8,564 nucleotides of DNA from Elusimicrobiota bacterium (GTDB lineage: Bacteria; Elusimicrobiota; Elusimicrobia; UBA1565). The notes under the pieces are model-generated. The model was not told the origin of the DNA. It saw only the letters and a program-made list of their open reading frames with translations, and ran no database searches. How positions within the stretch are numbered: the first letter of the stretch is position 1; each line of letters begins with the position of its first letter. Where the stretch lies: positions 19,570 through 28,133 of the forward strand of contig DMEZ01000052.1 in the NCBI GenBank assembly GCA_003450735.1. Direction: 5' to 3'. Shown piece by piece: positions 1 through 6,758 of the stretch. A program made the translations under genes and the position numbers.

Positions 1-384
1 GTGCCGCAGGTGCGCCCCGTGGTGAGCCAGAAGCACGTCCTGGCGGCCCAGCAGGTCTGCGACGCCATCTATGTCGATGAGAAGGTGAAGAGCTACGTGC
101 TCGACCTCGTCTTCGCCACGCGCCGGCCCGACGAGTACCGGTTGGGCAAGCTCAAGGGCCTCATCCAGTACGGCGCGAGCCCGCGCGCGACCATCTGCCT
201 GGTGCTGGCGGCCAAGGCCTACGCCTTCCTGCAGGGGCGCGGCTTCGTCACGCCGGAGGACGTCAAGTCCATCGGGGCGGACGTGCTGCGCCACCGCATC
301 CTCGTCTCCTACGAGGCCGAGGCCGAGAACGTCACCTCCGAGGACATCATCCGCACCCTCTTCGAGACCGTCGAGGTGCCCTAG
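1..384 (+). CDS. moxR: MoxR-family AAA+ ATPase, C-terminal fragment
   Basis: This is the last 127 residues of a MoxR-type AAA+ ATPase; the P-loop, Walker B and sensor 1 regions lie left of the window (family proteins are about 320-340 residues). What remains is the end of the AAA core and the helical lid. The G-A-S-P-R-A motif at residues 58-63 of the fragment is the MoxR lid signature and holds the likely sensor-2 arginine (R62). It is followed by a helix rich in Leu and Ala and by the typical G-F-V-T-P-E-D-V segment and the R-H-R-I motif. MoxR proteins are cytoplasmic ATP-dependent chaperones, usually encoded beside VWA-domain partners, as here. The GTG at base 1 is an internal valine codon, not a start. 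The stop is TAG at 382-384, 27 nt before the next gene. Family assignment is firm from motif and context. Confidence 0.93.
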   Translation: MPQVRPVVSQKHVLAAQQVCDAIYVDEKVKSYVLDLVFATRRPDEYRLGKLKGLIQYGASPRATICLVLAAKAYAFLQGRGFVTPEDVKSIGADVLRHRILVSYEAEAENVTSEDIIRTLFETVEVP

Positions 385-411
385 AGAGGAGGCGCAAGAG
401 AGCGAGGCTCC

Positions 412-1290
412 ATGCTCCCCAAAGAAATCCTGGCGCAGGTGCGCCGCATCGAGATCCGGACCGGGCGCCTGGTCAACGACGTCTTCGCCGGGAAGTACCT
501 CAGCGTGTTCAAGGGCCGGGGGATGGAGTTCTCCCAGGTGCGCGAGTACACGCCGGGCGACGACATCCGCGACATCGACTGGAACGTGAGCGCCCGCCAG
601 TACCGGCTCTTCGTCCGCCAGTACCAGGAGGAGCGCGAGCTCACCCTGATGGTCGCCTGCGACCTCTCGGGCTCGCAGTTCTTCGGCAGCGGGCAGAAGC
701 TCAAGCGCGAGGTCGCCGCCGAGCTCTGCGGGGTGCTCGCCTTCTCGGCGCTCAAGAACAGCGACAAGGTGGGGCTCTTCCTCTTCTCGGACGGACGGGA
801 GCTGTTCATCCCGCCGCGCAAGGGCCGCCTGCACGTGCTCAAGATCATCCGGGACGTGCTCGCCTACGCCCCCGAGCGCAAGGGCACCGACATCGCCGCC
901 AGCCTCGACACCCTCAACCGCATGCTCAAGCGGCGCAGCATCCTGATGCTGGTCTCCGACTTCCAGGCCGAGGGCTTCGAGAAGGCCCTGCGGCGCACCG
1001 CGCGCAAGCACGACCTCATCCCGGTCGTCGTCGAGGACCCGCGCGAGGAGGATCTGCCCGCTCTGCCGGCCTGGCTGGACTTCGAGGACCCCGAGACCGG
1101 CGAGAGGGCCCTCGTGCGCCCGGACGCCGCCCTGCGCCGAGAGCTCCGAGCCCGCCGAGCCGTGTTGCGGGCTCGGCTCACGGAGGCCTTCCGCTCCGCC
1201 CACGTCGATCCCATCCACGTCCGCACCGACGAGTCGTACGTCGAGCCCATCGTGCGCTACTTCCATGAGCGCTCCCGGAGGTTCCGCTGA
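412..1290 (+). CDS. DUF58 family protein (VWA-like, MoxR partner)
   Basis: This 292-residue protein belongs to the DUF58 (COG1721) family that almost always follows moxR. The family signature R-E-Y-x-P-G-D-D-I-R-x-I-D-W is at residues 44-57. A VWA-like fold follows: D84-L-S-G-S88 matches the DxSxS metal-site (MIDAS) motif, T159-D160 and S182-D183 supply the other expected MIDAS positions, so the metal site looks complete. No signal peptide or membrane helix is evident, so it is probably cytoplasmic, with MoxR as likely partner. ATG at 412 is the only start codon available after the moxR stop in this frame. A weak Shine-Dalgarno-like GCGAGG lies at 402-407; a perfect AGGAGG at 387-392 is about 19 nt away, too far for normal use. 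The stop overlaps the next gene by 4 nt. Exact molecular function is not established for the family. Confidence 0.95.
   Translation: MLPKEILAQVRRIEIRTGRLVNDVFAGKYLSVFKGRGMEFSQVREYTPGDDIRDIDWNVSARQYRLFVRQYQEERELTLMVACDLSGSQFFGSGQKLKREVAAELCGVLAFSALKNSDKVGLFLFSDGRELFIPPRKGRLHVLKIIRDVLAYAPERKGTDIAASLDTLNRMLKRRSILMLVSDFQAEGFEKALRRTARKHDLIPVVVEDPREEDLPALPAWLDFEDPETGERALVRPDAALRRELRARRAVLRARLTEAFRSAHVDPIHVRTDESYVEPIVRYFHERSRRFR
1277..1281 (+). promoter_or_regulatory. Shine-Dalgarno site that supports a CTG start
   Basis: GGAGG lies 5 nt upstream of the CTG codon at 1287-1289, near-ideal spacing. It sits inside the end of the DUF58 gene. No ATG, GTG or TTG exists in that frame between the upstream in-frame stop (TGA at 1266-1268) and GTG at 1560, so this site decides the start of the next gene. 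Whether it is used is inferred, not shown. Confidence 0.7.
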
Positions 1291-2231
1291 ACGCGCTGCT
1301 CCTCCTGCTCCTCCCGGCGGCCGCCGCGGCCGCGCCCGTCTCCTTCGAGCTCTCGCCGGAGACTACGACCGTCCTGCTGGGCGCGCCCTTCGCGGTCTCG
1401 GGAGCGGCGCAGGCGCCCGCGGGGCACCGCCTCTCCCTAGCGCTGTCCCAGAGCGCCACCGGCCCCTTCGAGATCCTCGACGCGCAGGCCGGAGCCCAGG
1501 ACGCGGAGGGGCGCATCCCCATCCGGCTCAAGGCCGCCGCCTTCGCCCTCGGGGAGGCGGTGCTCCCGAGCCTGCCCTGGACGCTCAAGGCCCCGGACGG
1601 CTCGGCCGAGACCGTCTTCAGCCCTCCGGTGCGACTCAGCGTCGCACCGCCTGAGTCCGCGGCCAAGAAGGACGCCCAGCCCCTCGACATCCGGGGCCCG
1701 ATGTCCCCGTCCGCGTGGCCGTGGATCCTGTCGACTTTGGTTTTGCTCTGCGCCCTGCTCTATCCTCTGCACCGGCTCCTGCGAAGCAAGACCCCGGCGG
1801 CAGCCGCCGCCTCGGAGCCGCCGGACCTGCGCACCCCCGACCAGAAGGCCCTCGACGACCTCGACGCCCTGCTCGGCCTGTCCCTTCCCGTGAAGGAGTT
1901 CTACGACAGGCTCTCGGACATCCTCCGGCTCTACCTGTCCAGCCGCTTCAGCGTCGACGCCCTCCGGATGACCACCTGCGACCTGCTGCGGGCCCTGCGC
2001 AGCCCCGAGGCCGAGGAGGCCGGCGCGCGGCCCATGACGAAGGCCCTCCTCGACCGCTGCGACCTGGCGAAGTTCGCCCGCTTCGAGTGGCCCGAGCCCG
2101 AGCGCCGCCGCGACGTCGAGGCGGCCAGGGAGGTCGTTCGCCGCTGCGTGCGCGCGCCCCTCGCCCAGGAGATGTCCAAGGCGGCGGGAGCGAATTGGAC
2201 CGGCGGGCCGAAGCAGGGGGGGACTCCGTGA
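1287..2231 (+). CDS. BatD-like small membrane protein, probable CTG start
   Basis: Read from CTG at 1287, this encodes 314 residues. Residues 1-16 form a short signal peptide (M-N-A, six leucines, then P and an alanine run). Residues 17-125 look like one periplasmic beta-sandwich domain resembling a BatD repeat. One membrane helix spans about 144-161, and a helical cytoplasmic domain (about 185-290) holds the segment E-F-Y-D-R-L-S-D-I-L-R-L-Y-L. Genes of this layout often sit between DUF58 and batA; I cannot name the family with certainty. The CTG start is supported by GGAGG at 1277-1281, a CTGA overlap with the DUF58 stop like the 4-nt overlaps elsewhere in this operon, and a signal peptide starting exactly there. 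The next conventional start, GTG at 1560, would cut inside the periplasmic domain and remove the signal peptide, leaving 223 residues. The stop overlaps batA by 4 nt. Confidence 0.82.
   Translation: MNALLLLLLPAAAAAAPVSFELSPETTTVLLGAPFAVSGAAQAPAGHRLSLALSQSATGPFEILDAQAGAQDAEGRIPIRLKAAAFALGEAVLPSLPWTLKAPDGSAETVFSPPVRLSVAPPESAAKKDAQPLDIRGPMSPSAWPWILSTLVLLCALLYPLHRLLRSKTPAAAAASEPPDLRTPDQKALDDLDALLGLSLPVKEFYDRLSDILRLYLSSRFSVDALRMTTCDLLRALRSPEAEEAGARPMTKALLDRCDLAKFARFEWPEPERRRDVEAAREVVRRCVRAPLAQEMSKAAGANWTGGPKQGGTP
2216..2222 (+). other. Run of seven G before batA, in slippery phase
   Basis: Seven consecutive G bases lie at the 3' end of the small BatD-like gene, in phase G-GGG-GGG relative to it. 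The run also forms the purine-rich ribosome-binding region of batA, whose GTG starts at 2228. A minus-one slip here would bypass the TGA at 2229-2231 and continue into the batA frame. No use as a frameshift site is demonstrated. Confidence 0.4.
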
Positions 2232-3217
2232 GGCTCGAGTCGCCCCTCTGGCTGCTGCTCCTCCTCCCGGCCGCCGCGGCGCTGGGGGCCTCCTGGCTCC
2301 GGGGCGAGGGGCGCCGCAGCGCCCTGGCCTACCCGGCGGCCCGCCTGCTCGCGCCGAAGTCCTCGGGCTCGGGCACGGTGCGGCTGGTCCCCCTGGCCCT
2401 GAAGGCCCTCGCGCTGCTGCTCTGCGTCGTCGCCCTCGCCCGGCCGCAGAAGGTGCTCCGCCAGGCCGCCTCGCTCTCCTCGGGCGTGGACATCCTCCTC
2501 GTGCTCGACGCCTCCACCAGCATGCGGGCTCTCGACTTCGACCCCTACGACCGCATGACCGCGGCCAAGAACGCCGCCCGGAGCTTCATCGAGCGCCGGG
2601 TCAGCGACCGCATCGGGGTGCTCGTCTTCGCCGGGGTGCCGCTGCTCATGTGTCCCCTCACGCTCGACTACGGGGCCGTCCTCGAGTTCCTCTCCGACGT
2701 CCAGGCCGGCATGACCCAGACCGACGGCACGGCGATCGGAGACGGCCTCACCGCCGCGGTCGGGCACATCAAGGACGCCCAGGCCAAGAGCAAGGTGCTC
2801 ATCCTGCTCACGGACGGCTCCAACAACACCGGCCTCGTGGACCCCCTCACCGCCGCCAAGGCGGCCAAGACCTACGGCATCAAGGTCTACACCATCGGCA
2901 CGGGCCGCCGCGGCGCGGCCGTCGTCCCGGTGGACGACCCGAACTACGGCCGGCGGATGGTGCAGATCCCCGACGAGCTCGACGAGGACGGGCTGACGAA
3001 GATCGCCTCCGAGACCGGCGGACGCTACTTCCGCGCCCAGAACCTGCGCGAGCTGGAGTCCATCTACGGGGAGATCGACCGCCTCGAGCGCTCGGAGGTC
3101 AAGCTCCCGCCGATCATCTCCTACACCGACTACTACGTCTGGCTGCTCGTGCCGGCGGCGCTGCTGCTGGCCCTCTCGATGCTGCTGAGCCGGACCGTGT
3201 TCCTGAGGCTCCCCTGA
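2228..3217 (+). CDS. batA: BatA, membrane-anchored VWA domain protein
   Basis: This 329-residue protein has the standard BatA plan. A membrane helix at about 5-23 and a second at 52-71 form an anchor, a VWA domain spans about 86-285, and a final helix lies at about 303-321. The metal-ion-dependent adhesion site is complete: D94-A-S-T-S98, T168 in D-G-T-A, and T195-D-G-S198. Arginines cluster between the first two helices (the loop probably cytoplasmic), which puts the VWA domain in the periplasm. The conserved A-R-P-Q motif ends the second helix. Translation most likely starts at GTG 2228, overlapping the previous stop as GTGA and preceded by a G-rich ribosome site. The reading frame stays open far upstream, but that stretch is out of frame with the preceding real gene and Arg/Pro-rich. 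BatA is expected to pair with the paralogous BatB encoded next, which shares the same layout. Confidence 0.95.
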   Translation: MRLESPLWLLLLLPAAAALGASWLRGEGRRSALAYPAARLLAPKSSGSGTVRLVPLALKALALLLCVVALARPQKVLRQAASLSSGVDILLVLDASTSMRALDFDPYDRMTAAKNAARSFIERRVSDRIGVLVFAGVPLLMCPLTLDYGAVLEFLSDVQAGMTQTDGTAIGDGLTAAVGHIKDAQAKSKVLILLTDGSNNTGLVDPLTAAKAAKTYGIKVYTIGTGRRGAAVVPVDDPNYGRRMVQIPDELDEDGLTKIASETGGRYFRAQNLRELESIYGEIDRLERSEVKLPPIISYTDYYVWLLVPAALLLALSMLLSRTVFLRLP

Positions 3218-4905
3218 TGGGCCTCTTCCAGCACCCGGCCTACCTGCTCTGGGCGCTCCTCGCGGCGCTCGCCTGCGCCGCGCTGGCCGCCTGGTCCGAG
3301 TCCCGGCGCCGGCGCCTCCTGGAGGCCTTCGCGCGCCCCCAGACCCTCCGGCGCCTCTACGACGAGAGCGCCGTCGAGGTCCGCCGCCTGAGGACCTGGC
3401 TCGAAGCCGGCGCCCTGTGTCTGCTCTTCGCGGCCCTCGCCGGCCCGCAGTGGGGCGTCGAGCTCGTCGAGACCCGCGACCCCGGCTCGCAGGCGGTCAT
3501 CGTCGTGGACACCTCCCTCTCCATGCTCTGCGAGGACATCAAGCCCAGCCGCATGGAGAAGGCCAAGAACGCGCTCTCCCTCCTCATCGACGGCCTCCAA
3601 GGCTCCCGGGTCGGCATCGTGGCCTTCGCGGGAGAAGCCTACGTCCAGTGCCCGCTCACGACGGACCTCGAGGCGGCCAAGAGCTTCCTGCGGCGCGTAC
3701 AGGTGGGCCTGGTGCCGCAGGCCGGCACCGACCTCTCGAAGGCGATCCTCGCGGCGCGGGCCATGCTCGAGCGGGCATCGGGCGACAAGTCCATCCTTCT
3801 GCTCAGCGACGGAGAGACCCTCGCCGGCGACCCCCAGCAGGCCGCCGCCGACGCGGCCCAGGCCGGCATCCGCATCTTCCTCATCGGGACGGGGACGCCG
3901 GAGGGGGAGCCCATCCCCCTCAAGGACGGAGAGGGACGCCTGCTCGGCTACAAGAAGGGCCCCGACGGGCAGACCGTCGTCAGCAAGCTCAACGAGCAGG
4001 GGATGATGGAGATCGCCGCCGCGAGCGGCGGAGCCTACTACCGGGCCACCCAGTCCGAAGAGGAAGTGGGCAAGATCCTCCAGCAGATGAAGGGCGCGGA
4101 CTCGGATGGAAACGGCTCGGGGAAGGGCACCTCCACCCGCATGCGCAACCGCTACCGCCTCCCGCTCCTGGCCGCCGTCCTCCTGCTTTTGGTAGAACTG
4201 TTCCTGATGGAAGGAGCCCGCACGAAGCTCACGCCTCCTCCGGCCGCGCTGGCCGCGGCCGCGCTGCTCCTCGTCGCCTGGAGCCCGAAGAAGGACGCGA
4301 AGCTCTGGAAAGGCAACAAGTCCTACCAGCAGGGGCGCTACGAGGAGGCCTTCGAGCAGTACGCGCGCGCCCTCAAGAAAGGCGACAAGGACCCCAAGCC
4401 CCTCTTCAACGCCGGCGACGCCCTCTTCAAGATGGGCGAATTCGACAAGGCCGCGGAATCCTTCAAGCGTCTGATCGACCCGCGCTTCAACACCCGCAGG
4501 ACCGCCGCCGACGCGAACTTCAACCTGGGCAACGCGCTCGCCAGGAAAGGCCAGGGCGCCGAGGCGGCCGACGCCTACCGCCGCTGCCTCCTGCTCGACA
4601 TGGACGACGCGGCCTGCCGCCACAACCTCGCCCTGCTCCTCCAGAACCCGCCGCCCCCGCAGAAGCAGGACGAGCAGAAGCAGGACCAGAAGGACAAGGG
4701 GGGAGGCGGCGGCGGGCAGGACAAGAAGAAGTCCCCGCCGAAGCAGCAGCCGCAGCAGAAGAAGCCGCAGGAGCAGAAGGGGGGCATGACGAAGGAGGAC
4801 GCCGAACGCATCCTGCAGGCCATCAAGGAGCGCGAGCGCCAGGCCAAACCGATGCCCGTCCAGCCCCAGGACGGCAAGGACGAGAAGCCGGGAGAGGACT
4901 GGTGA
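3217..4905 (+). CDS. batB/batC: BatB-BatC fusion: VWA domain plus TPR domain
   Basis: One 562-residue frame carries both BatB and BatC. BatB part: membrane helices at about 7-26 and 61-76, then a VWA domain at 90-290 with a complete MIDAS (D98-T-S-L-S102, G170-T-D172, S197-D-G-E200), then a helix at 315-331. BatC part: a second hydrophobic stretch at 339-355, three TPR-like repeats (about 361-394, 395-428 and 432-465), a Pro/Gln/Lys/Gly low-complexity linker at 477-524 with six glycines at 495-500, and a charged C-terminal helix at 524-545 typical of BatC ends. With four helices, both the VWA and TPR parts would face the periplasm. The ATG at 3217 shares its A with the batA stop (TGATG), and GAGG at 3205-3208 is a ribosome site. 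Separate batB and batC genes are the more familiar arrangement; VWA-TPR fusions also occur in this family. There is no stop or frame change at the joint. Confidence 0.93.
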   Translation: MGLFQHPAYLLWALLAALACAALAAWSESRRRRLLEAFARPQTLRRLYDESAVEVRRLRTWLEAGALCLLFAALAGPQWGVELVETRDPGSQAVIVVDTSLSMLCEDIKPSRMEKAKNALSLLIDGLQGSRVGIVAFAGEAYVQCPLTTDLEAAKSFLRRVQVGLVPQAGTDLSKAILAARAMLERASGDKSILLLSDGETLAGDPQQAAADAAQAGIRIFLIGTGTPEGEPIPLKDGEGRLLGYKKGPDGQTVVSKLNEQGMMEIAAASGGAYYRATQSEEEVGKILQQMKGADSDGNGSGKGTSTRMRNRYRLPLLAAVLLLLVELFLMEGARTKLTPPPAALAAAALLLVAWSPKKDAKLWKGNKSYQQGRYEEAFEQYARALKKGDKDPKPLFNAGDALFKMGEFDKAAESFKRLIDPRFNTRRTAADANFNLGNALARKGQGAEAADAYRRCLLLDMDDAACRHNLALLLQNPPPPQKQDEQKQDQKDKGGGGGGQDKKKSPPKQQPQQKKPQEQKGGMTKEDAERILQAIKERERQAKPMPVQPQDGKDEKPGEDW

Positions 4906-6758
4906 ACGGCTCACTTCTGGCCCTGGCTCTGCTGGCGCAGCCGACGCTCGCCCAGGACTTCAACGTCTCGGCCACGGTCAACCGCACCCAGATCACCCTG
5001 GAGGAGCAGGTCGTGCTGGCCGTGACCGTCAGCGGGACGAGCGCGAGCCTGCCCGAGCCCAAACTGCCGCCCATCCCGAACTTCAACATCCACGGCGCCG
5101 GGCAGAGCCACAACTTCAGCTTCGTCAACGGCGTGATGACGAACTCGGCCGAGTACCGCTACGTGCTCGTGCCGCGCTTCCCGGGCCGCGCCCTCATCGG
5201 GTCCATCACCGCGACGAGCGGCGGGACCACGCGCCAGACGGCCCCCATCGAGATCGCGGTGCTCAAGCATGCTCCTGCGCAGGCGGCGCAGCCGCCCTCG
5301 GCGCCGGCGCCGCCCCCACAGCAGCAGCCGCTGCCGCAGGCTGCCGCACCGCCCCAGCGCGGCGCCCCCGGCATGCCGAGGAACTCGAGCGGCTTCGGGC
5401 CCGACCTGTACGTGACCGCGGAGGTGGACAAGAGGAACCCCTATGTCAACGAGCAGGTCCTCCTCACCGTGCGCTTCTTCACCGCCGTCCAGCTGATGGG
5501 CAACGCGGAGTGGCGGCCGCCGACCACGCAGGGCTTCCTCATCGAAGACATCCCGCCCGGCCAGCCGTATCAGGCGGTCGAGCATGGCCGCCGCTACAGC
5601 GTCTCGGAGATCAAGATGGCCTTGTTCCCGGCCCAGGCCGGCGAGCTCACCATCGGGCCGAGCAGCATCCTCTGCCAGGTCCAGCAGGAGATGAACGTCG
5701 ACCCCTTCTCGCCCGACTTCTTCCAGCGCTTCTTCTCCTCGGGCCTCATGCAGGTGCAGACCAAGGAGCTCAAGACGAAGCCGATCGTGCTCCGCGCCCT
5801 GCCGACGCCCGTCGACGGGAAGCCCGCCTCGTTCACCGGCGCGGTCGGCCGGCTCAGGGTCTCGGCCGAGGCCGACAAGCGGAGCTTGAAGGTCGGAGAC
5901 GCCCTCAACCTCACCGTGACGGTGGAGGGGACGGGCAACCTCAAGACCCTCGGCGAGCCCGTCCTACCGGAGACCGCCGAGTTCAAGCGCTACGACACCG
6001 TGAGCACGGTCAACCTCGCCAAGGACGGCGCGGGGGTGAGAGGCTCGAAGGTGTTCAAGACGGTGCTCGTCCCGCGGGCCTCGGGACGCCTGCGCATCCC
6101 GGCCATCCCGGTCTCCTACTTCGACCCGGCCCGCCGCGAGTACGCGACCGCCGAGACGCGGCCCCTCGAGGTCGAGGTGGCCCCCGGCGCCGCGCAGGCT
6201 CCCGCTCCGGCCTACGTGGCCTCCTCCCCTCAGGGAGGAGCGACCATCACCCAGCTGGCCCAGGACATCCGCCACATCCACGGTCCTCGCCGCCAGGGCC
6301 CGGTCCGCTGGGCCGCGGCCTTGAGCCGCTCGCTCTGGCTCCACCTCCTCTTGTCCGCGCTGTTCCTGCTCTCGCTGGGCTCTTTCCTGCACCAACAGCG
6401 CCTCCTCAACGACCCCGCCGGGGCGCGCTTCCGCCAGGCCCTCGGCAAGGCCGAGGCCCGGCTGGAGCAGGCGCGCGGCTCGCCGCAGGAGGCGGCCGGC
6501 CTCCTCTCCGATGCCCTGAGCGACTTCCTAGGCGACAAGCTGAACTGCCCGCGCTCGGGCCTGACGCTCAAGCAGGCCCAAGGGCTGCTCCGGAGCCGGT
6601 TCCCGAAGATGCCGGACGGCCACCTCGACCAGCTCAAGCGCCTCTGGGAGGAGATCGACCTCTCCCGCTACGCGCCCGGCGCCTCGGGAGACGCGGGGCA
6701 CATCATCGACGGCGTGGGGGAACTCCTGCGGGCGCTCGACGAGGCGATGAAGCGATGA
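4902..6758 (+). CDS. batD: BatD, periplasmic beta-sandwich membrane protein
   Basis: This 618-residue protein matches BatD in length and layout. A signal peptide covers residues 1-17, with likely cleavage after T-L-A. Three beta-rich periplasmic regions follow at about 18-122, 167-298 and 309-427. A Pro/Gln/Ala-rich linker (124-160) separates the first two. Family hallmarks are visible: F-x-A-Q-A-G-E-L-T-I near 242-251, F-T-G-A-V-G at 311-316, and G-T-G-N-L-K-T-L at 343-350. A membrane helix lies at about 478-496, followed by a 120-residue helical cytoplasmic domain. Translation starts at GTG 4902, overlapping the previous stop as GTGA, with GGAG at 4891-4894 seven nt upstream. The frame is open further upstream, but that part is only the shadow of the preceding gene. 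BatD is thought to scaffold the VWA and TPR proteins in the periplasm; the direct mechanism is unproven. Confidence 0.95.
   Translation: MNGSLLALALLAQPTLAQDFNVSATVNRTQITLEEQVVLAVTVSGTSASLPEPKLPPIPNFNIHGAGQSHNFSFVNGVMTNSAEYRYVLVPRFPGRALIGSITATSGGTTRQTAPIEIAVLKHAPAQAAQPPSAPAPPPQQQPLPQAAAPPQRGAPGMPRNSSGFGPDLYVTAEVDKRNPYVNEQVLLTVRFFTAVQLMGNAEWRPPTTQGFLIEDIPPGQPYQAVEHGRRYSVSEIKMALFPAQAGELTIGPSSILCQVQQEMNVDPFSPDFFQRFFSSGLMQVQTKELKTKPIVLRALPTPVDGKPASFTGAVGRLRVSAEADKRSLKVGDALNLTVTVEGTGNLKTLGEPVLPETAEFKRYDTVSTVNLAKDGAGVRGSKVFKTVLVPRASGRLRIPAIPVSYFDPARREYATAETRPLEVEVAPGAAQAPAPAYVASSPQGGATITQLAQDIRHIHGPRRQGPVRWAAALSRSLWLHLLLSALFLLSLGSFLHQQRLLNDPAGARFRQALGKAEARLEQARGSPQEAAGLLSDALSDFLGDKLNCPRSGLTLKQAQGLLRSRFPKMPDGHLDQLKRLWEEIDLSRYAPGASGDAGHIIDGVGELLRALDEAMKR

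Noticed and set aside
387..392. AGGAGG as ribosome site for the DUF58 gene
   Set aside because: It lies about 19 nt from ATG 412, too far for normal initiation, and no nearer start codon exists in that frame.
1315..1334. GC-rich inverted repeat as a terminator or hairpin
   Set aside because: It lies within the alanine run of the signal peptide, has no T-tract after it, and is explained by GCC/GCG alanine codons.
1715..2227. Upstream in-frame extension of batA
   Set aside because: Open only because of GC content; Arg/Pro-rich, with no motif, and overlapped by the real BatD-like gene in another frame. GTG 2228 matches the BatA N-terminus. The same reasoning removes the long extensions before batB (2650-3216), batD (3417-4901) and batE (5510-6754).
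1560..2231. Start of the small BatD-like gene at GTG 1560
   Set aside because: It would begin inside the periplasmic domain, lose the signal peptide and leave a 270-nt gap in an otherwise gapless operon.
4222..4905. A separate batC gene starting at ACG 4222
   Set aside because: The frame is continuous with batB and has no stop, and ACG starts are very rare, so a fusion is the simpler annotation; the internal-start idea is kept only as a finding.
3133..4914. A 593-codon open frame on the minus strand opposite batB/batC
   Set aside because: Antisense to a gene with clear VWA and TPR motifs; its product is Leu/Val/Gly/Glu-biased with no domain. It is an expected by-product of extreme GC content.
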